Shown one piece after another: positions 23,543-32,235 of a stretch of 34,679 bases of DNA. Position 1 is the stretch's first letter, and each line of letters starts with the position of its first letter. This stretch comes from Burkholderiaceae bacterium 16. Lineage in GTDB: Bacteria > Pseudomonadota > Gammaproteobacteria > Burkholderiales > Burkholderiaceae. A program made the translations under genes and the position numbers. Under the pieces are notes generated by a model, which made no database searches, was not told where the DNA came from, and was given only the letters and a program-made list of their open reading frames with translations. Location of the stretch: positions 1 to 34,679 of the forward strand of contig JYOD01000072.1 of NCBI GenBank assembly GCA_000955785.1, in the 5' to 3' direction.

Positions 23543-23569
23543 TGTCTCTATATAAGAGACAGTGTCTCT
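23543..23569. promoter_or_regulatory. triple half-site operator
   Basis: Reads TGTCTCT, ATATA, AGAGACA, G, TGTCTCT: three copies of one 7-mer in alternating orientation, giving two overlapping perfect palindromes with 5-nt and 1-nt centres. On the minus strand it covers the spacer and -10 of a likely promoter (TTGCAC at 23574-23579, 18 bp, TTATAT at 23550-23555) for the IclR gene. No other intergenic copy was found in the window. Confidence 0.7.
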
Positions 23570-23715
23570 GTATGTGCAAAATGCTAGGCCTCGTTACGAG
23601 GCTGAACAATCAGGGTAAACACCGGGCAGGCAGGCTCCCAGGCACATGGCGTGCGGCCTTCTCCACGCCGTGGCGCCGCCTATACTTGGGCGGGGATCTG
23701 CTAGGGAGGATCGGC

Positions 23716-26577
23716 ATGCCAGTCGAAGACCAGGCTTCCGGAGACGAGTTGGCCCGCATCGCGCGCCGGCGCCGGCAACTCGGCATTGCCAGGCGCATCC
23801 GCGATGGCGACGGCAACTGGGCCGTGGCCCTCTCCGGCGGCGGGATTCGCAGCGCCACCTTCAGCCTGGGCGTGATGCAGGCGCTGGCCAAGGCGCCGCC
23901 GCCGCCGGTGGCCGGCGCGCCCGGAGCGGCACTGCATGACGTGAAGCGCGACGGCGGGCAGGCCGCTACAGCGGCGGCCACGCCGGATGTCATGCAGGAC
24001 GCCGTGCAGGAAGGCGATGGCCCCGCGCCTGCCTTCACCGCGCCCCCGCCAGCCACGACCGCACTGCTTGGCCAGTTCGATTACCTCTCCACCGTCAGCG
24101 GTGGCGGCTACCTCGGCGCCTTCTTCTGCAGCCTGTTCGTGCCCGGCCGCCTGAAACCGGGAACGACGCCGCCCGAGGCCGCCGCGCTTGCCTACCGCAC
24201 GCTGCGGCAGGAGCCGCCGGGACGCATTCGCTCCTCGGTGTCCTACGCCGCCGACCCCGGTCGCGCCGCCGTGGCGTGGTTGCGCGAGAACGGGCGCTAC
24301 CTGACGCCCACCGGCGCCGGCGATTCGCTCTACGCGGCGTCGCTGATGGTGCGCAACTGGTTTGCCATGCAATACGTGATCGGAAGCGCGCTGCTGTTGC
24401 TGCTGGCATTGCTGGCCCTGTCCCGCCATCTTGCGGTGGGGACCTGGCTCGACCTGGGCCGGCATGAGATGGATCTGCTGCACGACGCGCGGCAGGTGTT
24501 CAACGAGGGCGGCCTGGCGATCTGGTGGAGCGAGTTGCTATGGCTGCCGCTGGCCGCGCTGCTGCTGTTCGCGGTACCGCCCGGCCTGGCTTACTGGCTG
24601 GTCTACCCGCGCGCCGGCGACGGGCGGCCGGCGTTGCGCTTCGATAGCCTCGCCACGCGCCTTGCCGCGCTGGCTGGCGTTGTCATGCTGGGGCTGGCCG
24701 CCTGGCTGCACAATCTCGGGCCGGGGCTGGTGGTGTCCTGCCTGCTGCTGGCCATCGCGGTGCTGACCTTGCTGGGCGTGGCATGCTGCTTTGTCCTGTG
24801 CCGGAGCGAGCCTGCCACGGTGCAGGCCTACCGCGTGCGTGCCACGCGCGTGCTGAGCCATGCCGTCGGCGTGGCGCTGTGGCTCGCGGCGCTGGGCGTG
24901 GCGGATACCGTGGCGCGTACCTTCTACCTCTACACGCAGGCTACGGGCCATCCGTGGGGCGCGCTCGGTCCGGCGGGGATGCTGGGCGGCCTGGTCTGGC
25001 TGATCCGCTATGGCGCGGGCCTGCTCGACGGCAAGGGCAGCGATGGCAAGGGGGGGACGTGGCTGTCGCGGCTGCCGGTGTCGCTGTTGGCCGGCATCGC
25101 CGCGGCCGTGGTGGCGTTGCTGGTTTTCGTCATGTGGTCGTGGCTGGTGTTGTGGGTGAGGTGGAATGGGCGCGAGCCGGTCGACTGGCTGGTGTTCGGC
25201 ACGGGCTACACCGCGCCGGTGCTTTCCGCGCTGAGCGCGCTGGCGCTTGGGCTCACGCTGATTGCCGGGCGCTTTGCCGGCTTCCTGAACCTGTCCACGC
25301 TGCAGCAGTTTTACTCGGCCCGCCTGACCCGCGCCTACCTCGGCGGCTCCAACGGCCAGCGCTTCGCGCCCGGCAGCGGGGCGGCACCGGCGCAGCAGCA
25401 CGCCAGCCAGCGTGCCAGGCTCAGCGTGGCCGAGCCCGAGGCCGGCGATGCGCTCAGCCTGAACACCTACTACGATCCCGCCATGCTGGCGCCGCTGCAC
25501 CTGATCAACGTCACGCTCAACCTCACCGTGGATCCCGCCGAGCAACTGGTGCAGCGCGACCGCAAGGGCAAGCCGCTGTGCATCGCGCCCGGGCCTTTCA
25601 TGCTGCCGCCCACGGCCACGCGCGCCGTGCCCGCCGATTCCTTCGTGCGCTTCACCGTGGACGGGCAGTTGTATTACCCGGAGACGCACAAGGCGGGCGG
25701 CAGCGAGCTGTCGCAGTCGCGCACGCTCGGCGACTGGATCGCTACCTCCGGCGCGGCGATCTCCACCGGGCTGGGCCGCTCCACCACGCTGGGCACGTCG
25801 CTGTTGCTGGGGCTGGCCAACCTCCGCCTGGGCACCTGGTGGCCGTCGTATCCGCTGGATGCCGGCAGCGCGCCGCGCGCCGGCGGCGCCGACCGCGACT
25901 GCGTGCAGGCGGACCGTGCCGGGTCGCCCTGGCTGGGCGACTTTATCACGCTGTTCCGCACCCAGTACTACCTGGCGTGCGAGCTGAGTGCGCGCTTTCA
26001 TGGCACGCGGCGCGGCTGGCAGTATCTGTCGGACGGCGGCCATTTCGAGAACACGGCCGTGTATGAGCTGCTGCGTCCCGAGCGCGGCGTGACGCTGATC
26101 GTGCTGTGCGATTGCGGGGCGGATCCCCAATACCAGTTCGGCGATCTCGCCAACCTGATCCGGCTGGCGCGTATCGACATGGAGCTGGAGATCGTGGTGG
26201 ACACCGCGGCTGCCGGTGACGATGTGCTCGGCAGCGCGTTCGGCACGCCAGCGGATTTCCTGCCGTCGGCGCGGCAGGGGTCGAGCGAGAAATGCGCGAT
26301 CTTGCTGAACGTGTTTCGTGCCGCCGACCCGGCTGCCACGCGCCGGCCGGTATCGCGCATCGTCTTGCTCAAGCCCTGCATGATTGGCTCGGCGCCGGCC
26401 GATGTGCGGCAGTATGGCGCCGGCCATCCCGCATTTCCGCAGGAGCCGACCAGCGACCAGTTTTTCGACGAGGCGCAGTGGGAGAGCTACCGCGAGCTGG
26501 GCTTCGCCATTGGCCAGCGCGTATTCGGCGGCGGGGCGGAGGGTGATGCGGTGGCGCGCGCCCTATGGCTACACTAG
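23716..26577 (+). CDS. large membrane-bound patatin-like phospholipase
   Basis: Product is 953 aa. AGGGAGG lies 7 nt before ATG 23716; an in-frame extension upstream is not supported. The oxyanion loop VALSGGGIRSATFSLGVMQA lies at 37-56, the nucleophile is Ser128 in STVSGGGYLGAFF, and the catalytic Asp is Asp773 in YLSDGGHFENTAV, so the Ser-Asp dyad is complete. Between Ser and Asp is a long insert with several hydrophobic helices (about residues 210-520), so the enzyme should be anchored in the inner membrane with the catalytic parts on one face. Patatins are lipid acyl hydrolases; the substrate is unknown. It is divergent from the operon IclR and convergent, with a 6-bp gap, to the second IclR gene. 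Confidence 0.87.
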   Translation: MPVEDQASGDELARIARRRRQLGIARRIRDGDGNWAVALSGGGIRSATFSLGVMQALAKAPPPPVAGAPGAALHDVKRDGGQAATAAATPDVMQDAVQEGDGPAPAFTAPPPATTALLGQFDYLSTVSGGGYLGAFFCSLFVPGRLKPGTTPPEAAALAYRTLRQEPPGRIRSSVSYAADPGRAAVAWLRENGRYLTPTGAGDSLYAASLMVRNWFAMQYVIGSALLLLLALLALSRHLAVGTWLDLGRHEMDLLHDARQVFNEGGLAIWWSELLWLPLAALLLFAVPPGLAYWLVYPRAGDGRPALRFDSLATRLAALAGVVMLGLAAWLHNLGPGLVVSCLLLAIAVLTLLGVACCFVLCRSEPATVQAYRVRATRVLSHAVGVALWLAALGVADTVARTFYLYTQATGHPWGALGPAGMLGGLVWLIRYGAGLLDGKGSDGKGGTWLSRLPVSLLAGIAAAVVALLVFVMWSWLVLWVRWNGREPVDWLVFGTGYTAPVLSALSALALGLTLIAGRFAGFLNLSTLQQFYSARLTRAYLGGSNGQRFAPGSGAAPAQQHASQRARLSVAEPEAGDALSLNTYYDPAMLAPLHLINVTLNLTVDPAEQLVQRDRKGKPLCIAPGPFMLPPTATRAVPADSFVRFTVDGQLYYPETHKAGGSELSQSRTLGDWIATSGAAISTGLGRSTTLGTSLLLGLANLRLGTWWPSYPLDAGSAPRAGGADRDCVQADRAGSPWLGDFITLFRTQYYLACELSARFHGTRRGWQYLSDGGHFENTAVYELLRPERGVTLIVLCDCGADPQYQFGDLANLIRLARIDMELEIVVDTAAAGDDVLGSAFGTPADFLPSARQGSSEKCAILLNVFRAADPAATRRPVSRIVLLKPCMIGSAPADVRQYGAGHPAFPQEPTSDQFFDEAQWESYRELGFAIGQRVFGGGAEGDAVARALWLH

Positions 26578-26583
26578 GCTCGC

Positions 26584-27342
26584 TCAGCGTCCGAAGCCCA
26601 CCACCTCTTCCAGCCGGCGGCTCGCTTCGCGCAGCGCATCCAGCATGCGCGGCACCGATTCCTCGTTCAGGCGTTGCTGCGGGCCGGCAATCGCCAGCGA
26701 GCCGACCACCTCGGTGTGGTCGCGCGACCATAACGGCAGGGCCAGCCCAGCCACGCTGGCGGCGGCCTCGCCGCGCGTATGCGCCCAGCCTTGCGTGCGG
26801 ATCTCGGCCAGCTGCGGCTCGATGACGGCGGGATCGGGCGCGGCCAGCGAGGGCTGCGCCTGGTCGCGGGCATTCTCCAGCACGCGGGCGCGAAAGGCAT
26901 CGTCCTGGAAGGCCAGGATCACCTTGGCGTGCGCACCGGCGTGCAAGGGAAAGCGCTGGCCCAGCTCGATCGAGAACCGCAACTGGTGCTGGCTCTGGAC
27001 CATGCCCACGCACAACCCCTCGTGACCATCGAGCCACGACAGGAAAACCGTCTCGCCGCTTTGCTCGGCGAGCTCTTCCAGCACCGGCTGTACCACTTCC
27101 GCCGGCGAGAAGGTTTTGCGTACCACCTGGCCCAGTTCGAACAGCCGCAGCCCCAGCGAATACTTGCCGCTGACCGCGTCCTGCACCAGGAAGCCATTGG
27201 CGGCGAAGGTGGCCAGCACCCGGTGCACCACCGCGTGATGGACCCCACTGTGCTTGGCCAGCTCGCGCACGCCCCAGGTGGGCTGGCGCACGGTGAAGTA
27301 GGTCAGCAAGGCCAGCGCGCCGTCCAGAGTCTTGAGAGTCAT
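26584..27342 (-). CDS. IclR-family regulator, paralogue of the 22781-23515 protein
   Basis: Product is 252 aa. AGGA lies before ATG 27342. The helix-turn-helix region (GVRELAKHSGVHHAVVHRVL) differs from the neighbour paralogue by two residues in this stretch, so similar DNA could be bound. The effector domain shares blocks such as GETVFLSW and QSQHQLRFSIE but has an insert near residue 155 (DQAQPSLAAPDPAV). It is transcribed from its own promoter after the terminator of the MFS gene. A role in controlling the MFS gene, the nic genes or the peptide operon is possible; classic nic regulators (MarR-type NicR) are not in the window. Confidence 0.9.
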   Translation of the reverse strand: MTLKTLDGALALLTYFTVRQPTWGVRELAKHSGVHHAVVHRVLATFAANGFLVQDAVSGKYSLGLRLFELGQVVRKTFSPAEVVQPVLEELAEQSGETVFLSWLDGHEGLCVGMVQSQHQLRFSIELGQRFPLHAGAHAKVILAFQDDAFRARVLENARDQAQPSLAAPDPAVIEPQLAEIRTQGWAHTRGEAAASVAGLALPLWSRDHTEVVGSLAIAGPQQRLNEESVPRMLDALREASRRLEEVVGFGR

Positions 27343-27369
27343 ACGAATTTCCTGCTTTGCATGGGCAGC

Positions 27370-27398
27370 ATGGTACGGATAAGCGGCGTGGGGCTCAA
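27370..27398 (-). promoter_or_regulatory. likely promoter of the second IclR gene
   Basis: On the minus strand TTGAGC (27393-27398) and TACCAT (27370-27375) are 17 bp apart, 27 bp before the start codon. Each matches 4 of 6 consensus bases. Confidence 0.35.
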
Positions 27399-27428
27399 TG
27401 TCTGTGCGGGGTTTGCTGTGGATTCATG

Positions 27429-27468
27429 CAAAAACGGCGGACGGCACCCACAGGTGCCGTCCGCCGTT
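27429..27468 (-). terminator. strong rho-independent terminator of the MFS gene
   Basis: A perfect 16-bp stem (27433-27448 with 27453-27468) and a CACA loop (plus-strand reading) is followed on the minus strand by five T. It lies 28 bp after the MFS stop. Confidence 0.92.
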
Positions 27469-27495
27469 CTCGGCGAAGCGTTCGCCGTACAGGCG

Positions 27496-28806
27496 TTACC
27501 GGTTGACCACCTTGGCCGGCATCGCCAGCACCAGGAAGCAGCTCACCAGCAGGCAGCCGGCGAACAGGATCAGGCCCGCGCTCGGGCTATGGAAGGTGTC
27601 CTTCAGCCAGCCCAGCAGGTAAGTGGCCGCAAAGCCACCGAGGTTGGCGATCGAGCAGGCCAGCGCGATGCCGGCGGCGGCCGCGGTGCCGCTCAGGAAG
27701 GTCGACGGCAGGCACCAGAACACCGGGAAGGTGGCCACTATGCCCACGTTGGCCAGCGTCAGCATCAGCACGGTGGCGGAGGTGGAGCCGGTGACGAAGG
27801 TGCTGCCCACCAGGCCGGCGGCGCCCGCCAGGATGGGGATCACGATATGCCAGCGGCGCTCGCGCGTCTTGTCGGAGTGGGCGCCGTTGAGCAGCATCGC
27901 GATCACCGCCACCGCGTGCGGGATCGCGGTCAGCAGGCCGATCTGCAGCGGGCTCGCCACGCCGGAGTCGCGGATGATGGTCGGCATCCAGAAGCCGATC
28001 GAGTACGTGCCCATCAGCAGGCACATGTCGATCAGGCCCAGCATCCACACGCGCTTGTCGGTAAAGGCCGCCTTGAGCGAGTGGCTGCTCTCCACCAGCA
28101 CGTCGGTTTCCAGGTTGCGCTGCAGGATGCGCTTCTCGTCGGCCTCCAGCCACTTGGCATCCTTGATGCCGTTGGGCAGGTAGAAGAACACCATCACGCC
28201 CAGCAGCACCGAGGGAATGGCTTCCAGGAAGAACAGCCATTGCCAGCCGGCCCAGCCGTGCATGCCGGCGAAGGCGGTCATGATCCAGCCGGAAATCGGG
28301 CTGCCGATCATGCTGGCCAGGGGCAGGCCCATCATGAACAGCGCGATGATCTTGCTGCGCTTGTGAGTGGGGAACCAGTAGGTCAGGTACAGCAGTACGC
28401 CGGGCAGGAAGCCGGCCTCGGCGGCGCCCAGCAGGAAGCGCAGCACGTAGAACTGCGTCGGCGTGTTGACGAACATGGTGGCGCCGGACAGCAGGCCCCA
28501 CGTCACCATGATGCGGGCGATCCAGATGCGCGCCCCCACCTTCTGCAGCACCAGGTTGCTCGGTACCTCGAACAGGATGTAGCCCACGAAGAACAGTCCG
28601 GCGCCCAGGCCGTAGACCGTTTCGCTGAAGTGCAGGTCGTCCAGCATCTGCAGCTTGGCCAGCCCGACGTTGATGCGGTCGAGGTAGGCGGCGAGGTAGC
28701 AGGCGCAGAAGAACGGGATCAGGCGCCAGGTCACCTTGCGATAGATGTCTGGCTGCGCTGCCGCGGGTAGCACGCCCGCCGCGCCGTCTTGATACTGATA
28801 CGACAT
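27496..28806 (-). CDS. MFS transporter of the anion:cation symporter group (NicT-like)
   Basis: Product is 436 aa with about twelve membrane helices. AGGAG lies 5 nt before the ATG. AAYLDRINVGLAKLQM in the first helix and GYILFEVPSNLVLQKVGARI are signatures of the ACS/phthalate permease family; the long central loop (residues about 205-245) is usual. Members import organic acids such as phthalate, tartrate or nicotinate-type compounds. Its place beside nicB, nicA and nicC suggests uptake of nicotinate or a pathway intermediate, as assigned to NicT. It is separated from nicB by about 400 bp with its own regulatory signals and ends at a strong terminator, so it is a separate transcript. Confidence 0.85.
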   Translation of the reverse strand: MSYQYQDGAAGVLPAAAQPDIYRKVTWRLIPFFCACYLAAYLDRINVGLAKLQMLDDLHFSETVYGLGAGLFFVGYILFEVPSNLVLQKVGARIWIARIMVTWGLLSGATMFVNTPTQFYVLRFLLGAAEAGFLPGVLLYLTYWFPTHKRSKIIALFMMGLPLASMIGSPISGWIMTAFAGMHGWAGWQWLFFLEAIPSVLLGVMVFFYLPNGIKDAKWLEADEKRILQRNLETDVLVESSHSLKAAFTDKRVWMLGLIDMCLLMGTYSIGFWMPTIIRDSGVASPLQIGLLTAIPHAVAVIAMLLNGAHSDKTRERRWHIVIPILAGAAGLVGSTFVTGSTSATVLMLTLANVGIVATFPVFWCLPSTFLSGTAAAAGIALACSIANLGGFAATYLLGWLKDTFHSPSAGLILFAGCLLVSCFLVLAMPAKVVNR

Positions 28807-29011
28807 GTTTACTCCTTGACTGTTTTACCGTTGTCTACCGTGTGGATGTCTTTGCCACCGCTGCCGCCGCTTGGGTGCTGTTGCTTATGCAAGCAGCGGG
28901 CCAGGGCCTGCGCAGTGATGGATGTTCGATATTTATTGTTTCCGGCGGGCTGGCCGGGATGTTACGCGCCGTCCTTGTGCAGGGGCGGCACCGCTTTCCT
29001 TCATCCGGCAC

Positions 29012-29056
29012 TCATGTAGTGCCTTCTACATGAAGCGTTCAGCGTAAGCTACATGA
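29012..29056. promoter_or_regulatory. three-copy TCATGTAG motif upstream of the MFS gene
   Basis: TCATGTAG (29012-29019) and CTACATGA (29026-29033) form a perfect 8-bp inverted repeat with a 6-nt spacer, and a second CTACATGA follows at 29049-29056. They lie 206-250 bp upstream of the MFS start. Likely operator, regulator unknown. The rest of 28807-29208 holds a hairpin at 29136-29155 and no gene. Confidence 0.45.
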
Positions 29057-29135
29057 AACAAGCTCGCAAGGGAGCGATGGCGGTTTTCTCCTCGGGGTTT
29101 TCCCGTGCCGCGCGGCAAGCGCACGGCAGCGGGCG

Positions 29136-29155
29136 GCGGCAAGGTGGCTTGCCGC
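29136..29155. terminator. hairpin after nicB
   Basis: GCGGCAAG and CTTGCCGC form a perfect 8-bp stem with a GTGG loop, 53 bp after the nicB stop. There is no T run, so it may protect the mRNA end or assist termination. Confidence 0.3.
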
Positions 29156-29208
29156 AGGAATTGACGGATCGGTGGCCTCAGGCCGGCCTGTTTTTGTTCA
29201 GTGCCTGC

Positions 29209-32200
29209 TTAATGAGATAGGGCTGCGCGCAGCCGCGCGAGTGTGTCGTCCACGTTTTCCCATGCGGGTTTGTCGGGGGCGAAGCGGGCGCGCAGGTAAT
29301 GCACCAGCTGCTTCAGTTGGCGGTCGTCGAGGCTTTCGCCGAAGGCCGGCATATAGCCCAGTTCGCTTGCCGCCGGCGTGGGAATACCATCGAGCAGCAC
29401 GCGGATCAGGTTGTCGGGCTTGTCGCCGTGCAGGTTGGTATTGAGCGCGAGAGACGGCTTGATGCCGAACTGCCTGATGCCCTGGTCGCCCTGGTGGCAG
29501 ACCGCGCAGGCATTCTGGTAAAGGCGCGCGGCAGGGCCGCCAAGCGCACGCGCCGCGGTGGCGCTGCGCTGCTCGAGCAGCATGGCTTGCGCGCTTGCCG
29601 CCGCCGCATCCGGCCCGGTCTCGCCGAACGACGCCACATAGTGCGCGATGGCGCGCACATCGTCCTCCGGCAGCAGCGCCAGTTCTTCCACCACCGGCGC
29701 CATCGGTCCGGCGGCGGCGCCATGATGTGGCGCGTAGCCGGTGCGCAGGTATTCAAACAGCGATTGTTCCGTCCACTGCACCGGCGCATGCGAGAGCTTG
29801 CCCAGCGCGGGCGCCTCCCAGCCTTCGGCTTCGCCGCCGCCCAGGTAGAGGCGGCCGCCGCGTTCGGCGCCCAGCGCATTGCGCGGCGAATGGCAGGCGC
29901 TGCAATGGCCCAGGCCCTCGGCCAGGTAGGCGCCGCGGTTCCACTGCGCCGAGCGGGCCGGATTGGCCTCGAAGGGCTTGGCGCGGTGGAACAGCAGGTT
30001 CCATCCGGCCATCAGCGGACGCAGGTTGTAGGGGAAGGCCAGCGCGGTCTCGGGCGCCTTGGCGCGCACTGGCTCGGCGGCCATCAGGTAGGCGTAGAGC
30101 GCCTGCAGGTCGCCATCGCTGACCTTGGCGAATGCGGTGTACGGGAACGCCGGGTACAGGTGCCGGCCATCGCGATGAATGCCCTGGCGCATGGCGCGCT
30201 CGAACGCCGCGTAGGACCAGTTGCCGATGCCGGTCTCGACATCGGGCGTGATGTTGGTGCTGTAGATAGTGCCGAACGGCGTATCCAGCGCCAGCCCGCC
30301 GGCATTGCGCACGCCGTTGGGTGCGGTGTGGCAGACCGCGCAGTCGCCAGCGGCGGCCACCAGCCGGCCGCGTTCGATGGTGGCGGCGGAATAGAAGCCG
30401 GCTTCGGGCGGGGCGACCGGCGCGATCGGCGCGCGCCACGGCATCGCGGTGGCGAACAGCCCGACGGCGGCGGTGGCGCCGGCCAGCAGCCAGTTGCGCT
30501 TGCGCGCGGCGCCTCGCTGGTTGGCGCCATCGGCACTGCCCTGCGCGGCAAGCGCAAGGCGGATACGTTCGCCGCTGAAAGGCGGCTCGCGCAGGCGCAC
30601 GCCGGTGGCGTCAAAGATGGCGTTGGCCACGGCGGGCGCGGCGGGCAGGGTGGCTGCCGCGCTGGTACCCAGCGTGGTGGTTGCCGCACCGAGCGCGCCG
30701 GCAATGCGTACCTGCGGCAATGGCGCGGTGGCGAGCGCGGGCAGGCCGGCGTCGTGCCGTGCCGGCAATGCCGGTGCCGCTGTGCCTGGCCAGCTGTCGA
30801 AGCTGCCGCCGGCGATGAGTTGCTGCGCCGCCCGCGCGGCTTCCTGCTGCAAGGCCAGGGCGTTGCCCGCGCCTTGCTCGCCCGCATCGCTGTCATGGCC
30901 AAGCGTGACGCCGGTCACGCTGACCTCGCCGGTGCTGGCATCGACTTCGACTTCGGCCACCCAGGCGGACCAGCTTTGCATGGGCTGGCCCGCGTTGGCT
31001 TCGCCGGCTTCGATGGTGCTGGCATAGGCAAATCCGCGCCCGCGCCGTACGTTCTGGTTCGCTTGCGTCCGTTCGCCGCGCGGCTGCCAGTTGGCTTGCG
31101 CCGCGACCCGGCGCACCAGGCCGGCCCCGCGCGCGTCGTCGAGATGCCGCAGCCGCAAGGCCACCGGATCCTGTGCGCTGGCTGCCGCTACCTCGTCCAC
31201 GTGCGATTCATGCGCGAAGACATAGGCCCTTGCCGTCTGGGCAGGCGTGCCGGCGGCGCGCGGCAGGCCGGGCGCGCCGGCCTGCGTCACGCTCAGGCTG
31301 GCGAAGCGGTAGGGCGGCAGGATGGCGTCGCCCCTGGTTTCGTCGCTTACGCCGGATGCATCCAGGTCAATCTCGCCGACCGGCGCCGGCGTGCCGGTCA
31401 GCCATAGCGCAAGCGGCGGGGCCGCCATCACGGCCGCGCTGCCGCGCGCATCGACAGCCGCATTGACTGTGTAAGCGGCGATCTCGCCGTCGACCGTCCA
31501 TGCGCTCTCGATATGGGTATTGACCTGTGCCTGCGTGGCGCCCAGCTCATGCGCTTCGACGCGCACCCGGACCGTGCCGCCGGCGGCCTGCGCCAGCAAG
31601 GCGGCATCGGCAGCCGCGTGATGGGCGTACTGCGTATCTTCGCCGGCGCGGTTGTTGTCGCCGTCCATGGCCTGCCAGCAGACCAGCGTGATGCGGTCTT
31701 CGCCGACGTCTAGCAGGGCCGCCAGTTCCGTGCGCAAGGCGCCGGGGTTGCGGCTGGGCAGCCAGACGCGCAGCGCGCCATCGCGCCAGTCGGCGACGGC
31801 GGTGCAACCTGCTGGTTGCAACCCGGAGAGCGGCCATTGATAGTCTTGCGCGCTCCGGCCCGTGGCGTGCGCCATGGCCTGCGTAGTGTCACCGTGCGCG
31901 GCAAGCAGGCGGCGGGTGAGCGGCGTGCCTGGGTCCACGGGTTTGGGGGGCGCTTGCCAGCGGGCGTGCAGCACGCCGGCTGCCTGCGCGGCCTGCTGCG
32001 CCGTGGCGGCGGCAACGCCCAGGAAATCGCCGCGCCGCACTACCGAAGCAACGCCGGGCAGTGCGCGCGCAGCGGCTTCGTCGCATCCAAGCAGCCGTGC
32101 GCTGCGCAGGCTGCCTGCGTGCCATTCCAGTACGGGAGGGCGTATCACGTGGCCTGCCAGCCATTGCCGCTCGGGCGGCGGCTGCCATGCCGTCACGCTG

Positions 32201-32235
32201 TCCTGGCCGATCACGAGTTGGTCGCGCCCGCTCAT
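29209..32235 (-). CDS. nicB: nicotinate dehydrogenase subunit B (molybdopterin domain plus triheme cytochrome c)
   Basis: Product is 1008 aa from ATG 32235, which overlaps the nicA stop as ATGA; a longer frame upstream runs over nicA and is not used. Residues 1 to about 560 resemble the xanthine-dehydrogenase molybdopterin domains (GHVIRPPVLEWHAGSLRSAR, AYVFAHESHVDEVAAASAQD, APAVANAIFDATGVRLREPP). A membrane helix follows near 582-600, then a cytochrome c part with three CxxCH sites at Cys632, Cys778 and Cys910. NicAB hydroxylates nicotinate at C6 and passes electrons by the hemes to the respiratory chain. The protein is shorter than I recall for P. putida NicB, and the usual catalytic Glu of G-x-G-E is Ala526 here. 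Confidence 0.88.
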   Translation of the reverse strand: MSGRDQLVIGQDSVTAWQPPPERQWLAGHVIRPPVLEWHAGSLRSARLLGCDEAAARALPGVASVVRRGDFLGVAAATAQQAAQAAGVLHARWQAPPKPVDPGTPLTRRLLAAHGDTTQAMAHATGRSAQDYQWPLSGLQPAGCTAVADWRDGALRVWLPSRNPGALRTELAALLDVGEDRITLVCWQAMDGDNNRAGEDTQYAHHAAADAALLAQAAGGTVRVRVEAHELGATQAQVNTHIESAWTVDGEIAAYTVNAAVDARGSAAVMAAPPLALWLTGTPAPVGEIDLDASGVSDETRGDAILPPYRFASLSVTQAGAPGLPRAAGTPAQTARAYVFAHESHVDEVAAASAQDPVALRLRHLDDARGAGLVRRVAAQANWQPRGERTQANQNVRRGRGFAYASTIEAGEANAGQPMQSWSAWVAEVEVDASTGEVSVTGVTLGHDSDAGEQGAGNALALQQEAARAAQQLIAGGSFDSWPGTAAPALPARHDAGLPALATAPLPQVRIAGALGAATTTLGTSAAATLPAAPAVANAIFDATGVRLREPPFSGERIRLALAAQGSADGANQRGAARKRNWLLAGATAAVGLFATAMPWRAPIAPVAPPEAGFYSAATIERGRLVAAAGDCAVCHTAPNGVRNAGGLALDTPFGTIYSTNITPDVETGIGNWSYAAFERAMRQGIHRDGRHLYPAFPYTAFAKVSDGDLQALYAYLMAAEPVRAKAPETALAFPYNLRPLMAGWNLLFHRAKPFEANPARSAQWNRGAYLAEGLGHCSACHSPRNALGAERGGRLYLGGGEAEGWEAPALGKLSHAPVQWTEQSLFEYLRTGYAPHHGAAAGPMAPVVEELALLPEDDVRAIAHYVASFGETGPDAAAASAQAMLLEQRSATAARALGGPAARLYQNACAVCHQGDQGIRQFGIKPSLALNTNLHGDKPDNLIRVLLDGIPTPAASELGYMPAFGESLDDRQLKQLVHYLRARFAPDKPAWENVDDTLARLRAALSH

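Noticed and set aside
23527..23715. Upstream extension of the patatin-like gene
   Set aside because: It would run over the triple operator and lacks a ribosome binding site, while ATG 23716 has AGGGAGG.
29171..29197. CAGGCCGGCCTG followed by TTTTTG as a plus-strand terminator
   Set aside because: No plus-strand gene ends there, and the palindrome has no loop room for a good hairpin.
29299..31407. Long plus-strand open frame opposite nicB
   Set aside because: Low-complexity Gly/Arg-rich shadow of nicB, whose heme motifs and coupling with nicA are clear.
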